Below, one piece after another: positions 9,101-15,218 of a stretch of 25,688 nt of DNA. The notes beneath the pieces were generated by a model. It worked only from the letters and a program-made list of their open reading frames with translations. It made no database searches and was not told the origin of the DNA. The number at the start of each line of letters is the position of its first letter. Position 1 is the stretch's first letter. The DNA lies in the NCBI GenBank assembly GCA_964350135.1, contig CAYGJN010000026.1, positions 1 to 25,688 on the forward strand, written 5' to 3'. This stretch comes from CAYGJN01 sp964350135. Lineage in GTDB: Bacteria; Bdellovibrionota; Bacteriovoracia; Bacteriovoracales; Bacteriovoracaceae. The position numbers and the translations under genes are program-made.

Positions 9101-9163
9101 AAATTTAACAATATGTTCAACAGAAAATAAATTTAAACTTAGTAGTAAAAGTAAATATTTCAT
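6119..9163 (-). CDS. Exported subtilisin-like serine protease (S8 family), about 1014 residues
   Basis: This is a secreted endopeptidase of the subtilase family. From the ATG at 9163 it has a Sec signal peptide (MKYLLLLLSLNLF) and an ~80-residue propeptide resembling an I9 inhibitor. The catalytic domain follows at ~100-430. The triad is visible: Asp151 in 'AILDSGIDISHEDL', His216 in 'GHGTHIAGI' and Ser386 in 'SGTSQAAPYISAA'. The oxyanion Asn315 is in 'AAAGNNNHDS'. The remaining ~580 residues are beta-rich, with an Asp/Asn-rich loop 'NYDGNLDYW' reminiscent of FG-GAP or calcium-binding loops, and belong to no domain I can name. I prefer the ATG over the TTG 21 bases upstream: GAGG lies 8 bases before it, it starts the signal peptide, and its A overlaps the upstream gene's TAA (TAATG). 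The enzyme looks catalytically intact. Confidence 0.93.
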   Translation of the reverse strand: MKYLLLLLSLNLFSVEHIVKFNSSLEKSQIKSLELNYNLNLRPFSVYQKGYFKNLFISTNKKSKLESIPEIISIEDNIQIKALSLTPSNKLITNDPLSSYQWALDNNGHTVSKDLDDITSFTITSNPKAIINIPYDIDNFLIKDTVIAILDSGIDISHEDLQENLYKNHIECNNGKIPFRPKEDKDNNGYIGDCLGWDFTGKNKDGDNKPDDDIGHGTHIAGIISATKNNELGITGLSNRIKILPIKVLSNSNDNENALGLSDRIAQGILYAISRNVDVINLSLGWPKILDKNHLREAVNEAIRNGITVVAAAGNNNHDSPIFPCAYEKVICVGSIDLDMKISNFSNFGSHVDILAPGGDILSTFPESMDPILFSIQKYELKSGTSQAAPYISAAIALLKSKDPTISANEIKRRIYSTSKNIIDKRKYISNGLVDITASITTPETKFLYPVLKNLNNIKIDKRLKALFNIKLSNLGEKIDNAVIKINSSNPNLVFTRSTFYLSNISKDTEKELELELNAKDLKSESTFYLTLSIEYEGKKHTYKRKLFLTRRLSEIDNKKTLVINNKDNKILNLKTIDTSIFAASNPDYYYESQDDKTGLSVTILKTNSAKIDSTLIFNYPKAEKLLSIQKHDINYDGNLDYWIRVVEKDNNQSKIVHYLYDQYGSKLFDQYTKWELDFEGQILDTYRSVYIKYNHKELGNISLPFFMAQGNIPKYNENPDPFEADKSSRVRLFYLFPIIKNGIVKLQTRIIDDYKYINNLEKALSINFPAQLSWLNLGKQNEQDFYNNNAWIYFSAGNGFLKENYRIQISNIDNSGMKISKLDRSTPLAGYEYDRIIDLNTTKTDDNIFIGAHRNDLWEIFNLNTKSESFIKQTDLSEKLLFHISSWKNDFENIHLFQTTSQLRFFHKNKNQIFSYDVHVSSFLSGEVFKETFYPITFNKTAALYIDSTQISSDNVYVLRHTDRGISKINIETNIQMDPGCRPKNPVLINDKLNLAFQCNKSKKLELVYYELN

Positions 9164-12100
9164 TATAAACGCCTCAATAACCAATAAAGTAATAACTCAC
9201 TCTCTGATATACCCATATTACCTTGAATAGATTTTAGTCCACCTCTGGCCTTGACAGCACCAATTTTACCTAATGAATTAGAAATTATTGCCTCATCTCC
9301 ATCTTCAACACCACCTCGAAAACCAGTGATTCTTCCAAAAATAAAAAGGTTATCCTCACCACCAATAATTTCAATAAATCTTGATAGTTCAAGTGAATTT
9401 TCTAGTATATTAATGAGTCCAATAGAGTTTTTAGTAAAGTCCTCCGAGCTTAAAGCATAGGTTAGACCTTTTCTTTTATCATTAAGCTTTTTAAGTATTC
9501 TTTTTTTCATGCGAATAAGACGTCGTTCATAATGCCTTTGTGATTCATTAATTTTCATAGGAGGATATTTAATATAAAGGTATTTATTTAGGAAATTTAA
9601 AAAATCAGCATCTGATAAAGTATATAGATACTCCAAAGCATTATCATAGAGATAAATATTTACATCAATAGAGTATAACTCGAGGAACTCAGTATCTTTT
9701 AAGACTTCTTCTGGAAATAAAATATCACCAAATTTATTATTAATATCTTCTATTAACTTATCTATCTTTGATCTTTTTGCTTTCCAACCGGCCCATCTAT
9801 AATTGATATCGATAAAACTATCATCAAGGCCTGTGTCTTTTTGTTCTACTTCGGCCCTTATCTCTCTTAGGGTTGAACTACCTTTAAAAGTATCTGCAGG
9901 ATTACCTGATCCTGTGTTTGGAACACTGAAGTCGGTGTCCAGCCCTTCTTCTATGATTGCATTTAAAATATCAACACTTAGACCTTGATAGTCTTTTCCT
10001 TTTCGTTTACCTGATGATCTTCTATGAAATATTTTTTCATAACCATTTGGGTGAGTGATTGATATTTTATCAGCTTGTTTTAGGTAAGCTGATTTAAAAT
10101 ATAGAAATGAGAAATCCTGAGAGTCCTCTTTGAATTTATGCCTTATCTCATAAGGCTGCTGTAAGCTTGTTAGATACTCAAGATTATTTTTGACGAAAAC
10201 TTCTCTTAAGGCCAACGCATTTTTAACAATATTAGCATTCTCACTCAACTCAGTATTCATATCCAATGAATAAAACTTTGTATGAGCATCTCCACTAGAT
10301 TTTTGTACTTGGAAATTAATGATAGGGCCAAAAGCCTCTATGCCTAATGAAAGTCCTAGTATTGCAGCCTTACCGCGACCTTTGTACACTTGAATTGTGT
10401 TTTTATCGCTTCTAGTAATATGTAGTCTTGAAAGAGCTACTTTAGATCCATAAAGAGCAGCTTGTGCTTTAAGGTCATTGGTGATTTCATAAGCAGCTCC
10501 GCCGCTTAAGCTTTTGGCAATATTATCGGTTATAATAAAAGATTCACCAACCTCTAGACCCTCAAAGAATCCATTCATTATTTCATCAATCTTTTCCTGT
10601 TTTTGATCACTTGGAAGATTATTAAATTCTTCAGTTGTGAAGTAATTAAAAAGGTTTCCATTTTTTCTTTTAACTAGATTAACAAGTAAATTTTTATAAG
10701 GCTCTTTAATGGCCTTTTTGATGCTTTTAATAGGTTTGATATGTGAATAAGTGCGAGATAAATCAACTTTAGTATCTACGAAAACTTGTAAACTTGCAGG
10801 TACACCTGTTGCCGATAAAAAGACACCTGCTCCAATAGAAACATCAAAATTATCTGCAAGTTGAATCATATTATCTGTACCAAGGTAAGATCCCGCAAAT
10901 ATCTCTCGTGATACTGAGATATTTCCATCAAAAGTTGGTATAGCAAAAATACCAAAAGGTATTTTTTTAAACTCACCTGTATTTATAAAATTATTGAGCT
11001 GATCTTGAGCAGCTTCAATTTGTTTCCCTTGAACTTTTTTAGCAATATCAGTTGTAGGTATAATAAGATCATTTAACTTGAATACGAGTCCATCAATAGC
11101 AGTTGAAATTAATTTTGATTTAAAAAATGCAGCAATTTCGCTGGATGAAAGAGGTGAGTCTGGTAGATCGTAAGAAAATCTAGAACCATATCCATCCCAC
11201 CATTGTTTAGTGAGAACACCATTATATAATTCATCTCCATGATCTATTTTACTATTAAATTTAATTTTTGAATTTTTAAATTTAAATAATTTAAGGACTG
11301 TATTTCTGCGAGAGATAAGTTTTTCAACTAAGACCTTGGAAACTGCTTCTGGGTAGTAAGATTTAGCTACAATATCTTCGAAATCTGACCTATCAAGTCT
11401 TTCTAGACGCTTAAGCATCCAGAGTGCATCATGGTAAGTAGGTGCAAATTCTTCTGAATGATCTGTATTTAATAAAACAAAATTATTATAAATTTTTCCT
11501 AGTTGCCAAGAAAGACCATTAATACTTTCTCTTACATTAACTAGTGCATAAGGAATAAGAAGAGAGTTAAATACACGCCTTCCTTGAATAATCTGAGATG
11601 GCATATAGCCCATTGCTAGATTGTATATAGGCTCATTAACTTCAAGCATAAGAACATCTTGAAGTTCTACTATTTTTGAACTTGTGTCTTTTGGGTTTAG
11701 AACCCATCGATCTGACACTCCAAAAGTTTGATCTGTTAGATCTTCTAGAAAAATTTTCTTAGAGAAACTTCCTTTGAATTTAATATTAACTTTGGGTACA
11801 TATTGAATCTTGGGAACTATATAGCCTAGTTTTCTTAGAATATTTTTTCTTAATAAGAAGCTATGTGAGTTCTTACTAACTAAAATAACATAATGTTTAA
11901 CCTCTCCCGATTTAGATCTTTGAGAAACTGTAAATCTGAAGTTTTCAAGTCTCGAGCTTATATTTGAAATATAATTAAGCTCTGTTGTAGTGTTCCCGTT
12001 TATTAGATCCTCTGAATCATTTAGGTCATTACCTAAAGTGTCTGACCAAATATCTGACTGGTATGGATTAAGTGTAGATATATCAAGACCCTGATTGTAA

Positions 12101-12258
12101 AGGGTGTCAACCTGGGCCGGTAATAATCTTTTGCCTTTATAAACTAGATCTGTAGATGGCCTTCTTTTATATTCTAGTGGTATTGAGCCAGGTAAGTACT
12201 CAAGATTGGCAAGAGCCTGACCTGCTATAAGAACAAAAAGTATAATTAATTTATACAC
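9163..12258 (-). CDS. Large exported protein of unknown family, about 1031 residues
   Basis: I do not recognise this protein. From the GTG at 12258 it begins with a clear Sec signal peptide (VYKLIILFVLIAGQALA, cleavage before NLEY). The frame stays open upstream to an ATG at 12345, but those 29 residues are atypical (Cys/Trp-rich) and coincide with a structured, GC-richer leader, so the GTG with AAGAGAG before it is the better start. The mature chain is polar with mixed alpha/beta character. It contains charged helical stretches near residues 300-400 and 550-620, a Gly-rich segment ('IQLADNFDVSIGAGVFLSA') and no transmembrane helix. It is coupled by a one-base stop/start overlap to the protease downstream. 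A physical or functional partnership (substrate, activator or co-secreted factor) is inferred only from that arrangement. Confidence 0.82.
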   Translation of the reverse strand: MYKLIILFVLIAGQALANLEYLPGSIPLEYKRRPSTDLVYKGKRLLPAQVDTLYNQGLDISTLNPYQSDIWSDTLGNDLNDSEDLINGNTTTELNYISNISSRLENFRFTVSQRSKSGEVKHYVILVSKNSHSFLLRKNILRKLGYIVPKIQYVPKVNIKFKGSFSKKIFLEDLTDQTFGVSDRWVLNPKDTSSKIVELQDVLMLEVNEPIYNLAMGYMPSQIIQGRRVFNSLLIPYALVNVRESINGLSWQLGKIYNNFVLLNTDHSEEFAPTYHDALWMLKRLERLDRSDFEDIVAKSYYPEAVSKVLVEKLISRRNTVLKLFKFKNSKIKFNSKIDHGDELYNGVLTKQWWDGYGSRFSYDLPDSPLSSSEIAAFFKSKLISTAIDGLVFKLNDLIIPTTDIAKKVQGKQIEAAQDQLNNFINTGEFKKIPFGIFAIPTFDGNISVSREIFAGSYLGTDNMIQLADNFDVSIGAGVFLSATGVPASLQVFVDTKVDLSRTYSHIKPIKSIKKAIKEPYKNLLVNLVKRKNGNLFNYFTTEEFNNLPSDQKQEKIDEIMNGFFEGLEVGESFIITDNIAKSLSGGAAYEITNDLKAQAALYGSKVALSRLHITRSDKNTIQVYKGRGKAAILGLSLGIEAFGPIINFQVQKSSGDAHTKFYSLDMNTELSENANIVKNALALREVFVKNNLEYLTSLQQPYEIRHKFKEDSQDFSFLYFKSAYLKQADKISITHPNGYEKIFHRRSSGKRKGKDYQGLSVDILNAIIEEGLDTDFSVPNTGSGNPADTFKGSSTLREIRAEVEQKDTGLDDSFIDINYRWAGWKAKRSKIDKLIEDINNKFGDILFPEEVLKDTEFLELYSIDVNIYLYDNALEYLYTLSDADFLNFLNKYLYIKYPPMKINESQRHYERRLIRMKKRILKKLNDKRKGLTYALSSEDFTKNSIGLINILENSLELSRFIEIIGGEDNLFIFGRITGFRGGVEDGDEAIISNSLGKIGAVKARGGLKSIQGNMGISESELLLYWLLRRL

Positions 12259-12354
12259 AACTTCTCTCTTATGTTTCTCTCGATACACCCAATTCCATAG
12301 GTAAGCACACGCTAGCCTAAGGGCCGTGTATAGGCAAAGCCGCATCTAAGAGAT
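12259..12354 (-). promoter_or_regulatory. Structured 5' leader of the giant-protein/protease operon
   Basis: Between a TATAAT box and the GTG start lies a ~95-base leader that is clearly richer in G and C than the flanking DNA. Read on the minus strand, CTCT-TA-GAT near the 5' end can pair with ATC-G-AGAG about 65 bases later. Inside, TACACGGCC-CTTA-GGC-TAG-CGTGTG forms a hairpin. A second pairing, ATACAC with GTGTAT, competes with both stems, so two alternative folds can be drawn. It matches no riboswitch class that I can assign. The AAGAGAG ribosome binding site begins shortly after the closing stem. Confidence 0.45.
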
Positions 12355-12361
12355 AGTAATT

Positions 12362-12367
12362 ATTATA
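12362..12367 (-). promoter_or_regulatory. Consensus -10 box (TATAAT) for the leader and giant-protein operon
   Basis: On the minus strand TATAAT is a perfect match to the sigma-70 -10 box and would place the transcript start near 12354, at the 5' edge of the structured leader. No good -35 hexamer is visible at 17 bases, so an activator or extended contacts may be needed. It lies just after the terminator of the preceding lipoprotein gene, which makes an independent promoter reasonable. Confidence 0.5.
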
Positions 12368-12373
12368 GGAAAT

Positions 12374-12410
12374 TATTCAATAGACCCCTCTTGTAAGGGC
12401 CTATTGAATA
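12374..12410 (-). terminator. Terminator hairpin after the first lipoprotein gene
   Basis: This is a perfect 10-base inverted repeat (TATTCAATAG with CTATTGAATA), extended by three G-C pairs after one mismatch and closed by a short loop. It lies 13 bases beyond the lipoprotein stop, and on the minus strand it is followed by AT-rich DNA rather than a pure T-run. Confidence 0.7.
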
Positions 12411-12422
12411 TAGAAAACAGTT

Positions 12423-13238
12423 TTATTGAGCTAAAAAACCACTAAAGATTTCTTGCATATCTTCTGGTGCAATATCATTTGTAGCAGCTGCTTGTTCTAT
12501 GACTGCTTCAAGTGACTTGCTATCACCTTCTAAAGATTTCTTAAATGCTTCTTTGGCGTCAGTAATAGATACTCCTAGTACTTCAGTTGAAAAGGCATCA
12601 TGATCTGCATCAGTCATACTGTCTTGGTTTTTATCCCATTGAACAGCTAGTCTTGCTACTTCTTTTGCTCTTGATTGACTTAGTCCAAACTCACCAGCTA
12701 GAAGATCAGCAGAGTTTTTAATCTGAAGGCCTTCTTTAAAGGCAGCAATTTTCTCTAGATCTTTTCCTGTTGCTTGTACTTTTTCGAAAAGTAGACCAGT
12801 TCTTCTATCTCTGTAACGAGTCGGAACATACTCATCTTCCCAGTGCCAACCAAATTCATACTGACCTGTATAATAGTCATAATATGAACCATAATCTTCA
12901 ACAGTGATCCAGTGACCAGGAATTCTTCTTAAATCGTAGTAAAAATTATTTGATAGAGTATCAACATAATTAACAACATCTTGCCCTGGTTTCCAGTCGC
13001 CAATATAATAAGCGTCGTATTGTTTTAATGTTCTGTCATAAACAACAACATGGTCATACTGTAATGTTGATTTCTTAGTAAGCTCTACATTATAGTTTCC
13101 AGTAGCATTTAATGCAGTTACAAATTCTTGTGCTAACTCTTTATGGTTAAGTCCAAGAGATGGGGCACCGCCACCATTTCCACCGCCACATGATACAAGC
13201 AAAACAGTCATTGCAACTAATGCAATTAGATTTTTCAT
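12423..13238 (-). CDS. Lipoprotein, member 1 of a tandem paralogous family
   Basis: This is a 271-residue lipoprotein of unknown function. The signal peptide ends in the lipobox LVSC with Cys17, followed by a Gly-rich tether (GGGNGGGAP). An N-terminal region (~28-150) carries 'LNHKELAQEFVTALN' and 'NFYYDLRRIPGHW', with an aromatic Tyr/Trp/Asp stretch. A C-terminal helical region begins at 'GLLFEKV...KDLEKIAAF' and contains 'FGLSQSRAKEVARLAVQW', 'MTDADHDAFSTEVLGVSITDA' and 'IAPEDMQEIFSGFL'. The same blocks recur in the 14273-15079 protein, and the C-terminal part in the 13500-14012 protein. GGAGAG precedes the ATG. A sigma-54-type promoter lies ~45 bases upstream and a terminator follows. It is probably anchored in the outer or inner membrane facing the periplasm; no sorting Asp is at +2 (Gly instead), which favours the outer membrane if the E. 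coli rule holds. Confidence 0.88.
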   Translation of the reverse strand: MKNLIALVAMTVLLVSCGGGNGGGAPSLGLNHKELAQEFVTALNATGNYNVELTKKSTLQYDHVVVYDRTLKQYDAYYIGDWKPGQDVVNYVDTLSNNFYYDLRRIPGHWITVEDYGSYYDYYTGQYEFGWHWEDEYVPTRYRDRRTGLLFEKVQATGKDLEKIAAFKEGLQIKNSADLLAGEFGLSQSRAKEVARLAVQWDKNQDSMTDADHDAFSTEVLGVSITDAKEAFKKSLEGDSKSLEAVIEQAAATNDIAPEDMQEIFSGFLAQ

Positions 13239-13280
13239 CCTTCTCTCCTTTTAGTTGATGATTTGAACAGATATCTATAA

Positions 13281-13296
13281 AGCAAAGACTGTGCCA
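13281..13296 (-). promoter_or_regulatory. Sigma-54 (-24/-12) promoter of lipoprotein 1
   Basis: On the minus strand TGGCAC, five bases, then TTGCT reproduces the RpoN consensus (TGGCAC-N5-TTGCW) exactly in spacing and in every conserved base. The predicted transcript start, near 13270, leaves a ~32-base leader with a strong Shine-Dalgarno. The same layout stands before lipoprotein 3. Confidence 0.8.
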
Positions 13297-13349
13297 TGAC
13301 TCAGTGCTTCTGTTCCGGTAAAAAATATATGTTTCATACTTGTGACAGC

Positions 13350-13375
13350 AGTATTTAAGAAATTCATTAAATACT
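13350..13375. promoter_or_regulatory. Inverted repeat, candidate enhancer site for the sigma-54 promoter
   Basis: AGTATTTAA and TTAAATACT form a perfect 9-base inverted repeat with an 8-base spacer. It lies 54-79 bases upstream of the -24 element, the distance typical of activator (enhancer-binding protein) sites for sigma-54 promoters. No terminator role fits, because it is far from the end of the preceding gene and AT-rich. TGTGACA and TGACA half-sites flank it. Confidence 0.45.
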
Positions 13376-13468
13376 ATTTGACATGCATTGCATTAGCAGT
13401 GTCATTTTGTCGGATTTAAACTGGATCAGATTGGTACTAGAATCAAAACGCATCTTGCAGTGAGTTGT

Positions 13469-13491
13469 AGGGCCTCTAGAAAAGAGACCCT
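13469..13491 (-). terminator. Terminator hairpin after the Tyr-rich lipoprotein gene
   Basis: Arms AGGGCCTCT and AGAGACCCT pair with one mismatch around a 5-base loop, starting 9 bases past the stop of the 13500-14012 gene on the minus strand. The following DNA is not T-rich, so termination efficiency is uncertain. Confidence 0.6.
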
Positions 13492-13499
13492 TCAAGCTA

Positions 13500-14012
13500 T
13501 TAGTTTAGAATATTTGTAAAAATACTTTCAACTTGCTCTGGTGTTAGACCATTATGTACGGCCACTTTATTAACAAGCTCATCTAGTGAAGCATCTTTAT
13601 TAGATGCATTTAATGCAGCTTCAACGTCAGTTTTATCAATACCAAAAACTTCTTTGTTGAATGCTTGCATATCTTCACTGCTCATACTGTTTCTATTTTC
13701 TCTCCATACAAGAGAAAGTTTTGCAATTTCTGCACTTCTATCGGCACTGAGACCAAATTTTTCAGAAAGTGCATTAGCATAATTATTCAAGTAAGCGCTT
13801 TGATTTGAAGCAGCCATTTTTTCAAGATCTTTCATACCTTGGTTATTATTTTCATAGTAGTAATAATAATCATAGTACGGATCATAATGTGGGTAATAAA
13901 CATAAGTATCAACTGCATAATAATAATCGTCATAATACGGATCGTAATAAATACTGCCACTACATGCTGTAAGCATAATAGCTAGTACCAAAAGGCTCAT
14001 AAGCTTTTTCAT
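13500..14012 (-). CDS. Short Tyr-rich lipoprotein, member 2 of the tandem family
   Basis: This is a 170-residue lipoprotein with lipobox LTAC at Cys17. Right after it comes a tether of about 34 residues containing 18 tyrosines in YY-D and YY-P clusters (SIYYDPYYDDYYYAVD and on to five Tyr in a row), ending 'ENNNQG'. From residue ~62 it carries the same C-terminal domain as its two neighbours: 'KDLEKMAAS', 'KFGLSADRSAEIAKLSLVW', 'SMSSEDMQAFNKEVFGIDKTD' and 'LTPEQVESIFTNIL'. The larger N-terminal domain of the paralogs is missing and is in effect replaced by the Tyr-rich linker. GGAG lies five bases before the ATG. No sigma-54 motif is visible upstream, in contrast to the two longer paralogs. 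The function is unknown. Confidence 0.85.
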   Translation of the reverse strand: MKKLMSLLVLAIMLTACSGSIYYDPYYDDYYYAVDTYVYYPHYDPYYDYYYYYENNNQGMKDLEKMAASNQSAYLNNYANALSEKFGLSADRSAEIAKLSLVWRENRNSMSSEDMQAFNKEVFGIDKTDVEAALNASNKDASLDELVNKVAVHNGLTPEQVESIFTNILN

Positions 14013-14227
14013 AGGTTCTCCTTCGTTTTTTTACTTGGTATCAAAACCTATTAATATGTTCAACTGACAAGTGAAGATTAATAACTAGACAAGATAAGCT
14101 GTAAGAATAGTTAGTATTGGGTAGTGGTTAAGCTCTTATAATAATGAGAGTGAAAATTAAAACTTACAATTTAAGGTTTGCGTTATAAACATTAGTGACT
14201 TTTTGTCACCAGAGCTTTTAGTTTAAA

Positions 14228-14247
14228 GGCCTCTGTTACCAGAGGCC
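14228..14247 (-). terminator. Terminator hairpin after lipoprotein 3
   Basis: This is a perfect 8-base stem (GGCCTCTG with CAGAGGCC) with a 4-base loop, followed on the minus strand by TTTAAAC. It lies 25 bases past the stop of the 14273-15079 gene. A smaller hairpin (GTGAC-TTTTT-GTCAC, 14195-14209) comes next. The rest of the 260-base gap before the Tyr-rich gene shows no strong promoter. Confidence 0.75.
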
Positions 14248-14272
14248 AGTGTTCAATTCATCTTCCTAGAAC

Positions 14273-15079
14273 TTAAAAAAGTTCAAAGAGGATCTCTTCC
14301 ATATGTTCAGGACTAATACTATTAGTACTGGCCATAGTTTTAATAACTTCTGAAAGCTCTTTTGTATTACCTTCATATGATTTTTGTAATGCTGCTTTAG
14401 CATCTGTAATAGAAACTCCAAGGGCCTCTTTTGCAAAAGCATCTTGATCAGCATCAGTTAAAGTTTTACCTCCAGCTTTTTGCCATTTAAGAGTAAGTCG
14501 AGAAAGCTCTGTCGCCCTAGACTTGCTTAAACCAAATTGATCTTGAAGTTTTTTTGCATTATTTGAAATAGAGAGTCTTTCAGCAAATGCAGCGGCTTTT
14601 TCAAGATCTTTAGATTGTGTTTCCACTTTTTCAAAGAATAGACCTGATCCATCATCGTAATACTTTGGTGCTACCCAAACACTTTTTAAGACACTTTGAG
14701 TATATGTATCACCCCAAGCATCAGTATAACTTTCATCGGCCCAATAAGTGTCATAATAGCCAGGGATTTTGACTAGATCGTAATAAAATCTATTGGCATT
14801 ATTTTCAAACCATTCAACAGCATCAATGCCAATATTCCAGTTATCAATAGTTAGGGCATTAAATTCACCTGTAACAGCATCTTTAACAACTAAAAAATTG
14901 AACTGTTTTGTACTGCTTTTAACAACGGTAACACTATGATCTGAACTTAAATTTAATCTTCCTACAAACTCTTGAACAAGTTCGTTGTGATTAAATCCGG
15001 CTGCACCATCTCCATTGCCACCACCTCCACAGCTAACGGCCAAAACAAAGGTACTACATACAACTAATAATTTTTTCAT
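14273..15079 (-). CDS. Lipoprotein, member 3 of the tandem paralogous family
   Basis: This is a 268-residue lipoprotein from the ATG at 15079, which has GGAGG six bases ahead. An in-frame ATG at 15115 would put 12 charged residues before the signal peptide and is rejected. The lipobox is AVSC with Cys17, then GGGGNGDGA. Its N-terminal domain aligns with lipoprotein 1: 'FNHNELVQEFVGRLN' versus 'LNHKELAQEFVTALN', and 'NRFYYDLVKIPGYY' versus 'NNFYYDLRRIPGHW'. The C-terminal domain has 'GLFFEKV..SKDLEKAAAF', 'FGLSKSRATELSRLTLKW', 'TDADQDAFAKEALGVSITDA' and 'ISPEHMEEILFELF'. The gene is controlled by a sigma-54-type promoter ~45 bases upstream and has its own terminator. The function is unknown; it probably faces the periplasm or the cell surface. 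Confidence 0.88.
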   Translation of the reverse strand: MKKLLVVCSTFVLAVSCGGGGNGDGAAGFNHNELVQEFVGRLNLSSDHSVTVVKSSTKQFNFLVVKDAVTGEFNALTIDNWNIGIDAVEWFENNANRFYYDLVKIPGYYDTYWADESYTDAWGDTYTQSVLKSVWVAPKYYDDGSGLFFEKVETQSKDLEKAAAFAERLSISNNAKKLQDQFGLSKSRATELSRLTLKWQKAGGKTLTDADQDAFAKEALGVSITDAKAALQKSYEGNTKELSEVIKTMASTNSISPEHMEEILFELF

Positions 15080-15123
15080 TTCTTCTCTCCTCCAAAGAAC
15101 GGTTTTTTGATGCAAGCCCTTTA

Positions 15124-15139
15124 AGCAATTAATATGCCA
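15124..15139 (-). promoter_or_regulatory. Sigma-54 (-24/-12) promoter of lipoprotein 3
   Basis: On the minus strand TGGCAT, five bases, then TTGCT fits the RpoN -24/-12 pattern with one change (T for C at the end of the first block). It shares TCATGGCA-N6-TTGCTT with the promoter of lipoprotein 1. The expected start near 15113 gives a ~34-base leader, almost the same as for lipoprotein 1. Confidence 0.75.
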
Positions 15140-15218
15140 TGATCAAAAAATCAGTTACTTAGAACATGAACTTATTACAATCAACTTGATCTAATTATTC
15201 CTTAGAGTAGATTTTGTT

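Noticed and set aside
9163..9184. TTG start for the protease at 9184
   Set aside because: The ATG at 9163 has better ribosome binding site spacing, starts the signal peptide and gives the TAATG coupling seen elsewhere.
12282..12345. Resemblance of part of the leader to the 3' half of c-di-GMP (GEMM-I) riboswitches (TAGGCTAGCG...TTACC.ATGG)
   Set aside because: The conserved 5' half of GEMM-I and the GGGACGCAAAGCC core are missing, so the likeness is probably chance.
12258..12345. Start of the large exported protein at the ATG at 12345
   Set aside because: It would place 29 odd Cys/Trp-rich residues before a clear signal peptide and lies in the structured leader. The GTG at 12258 has a ribosome binding site.
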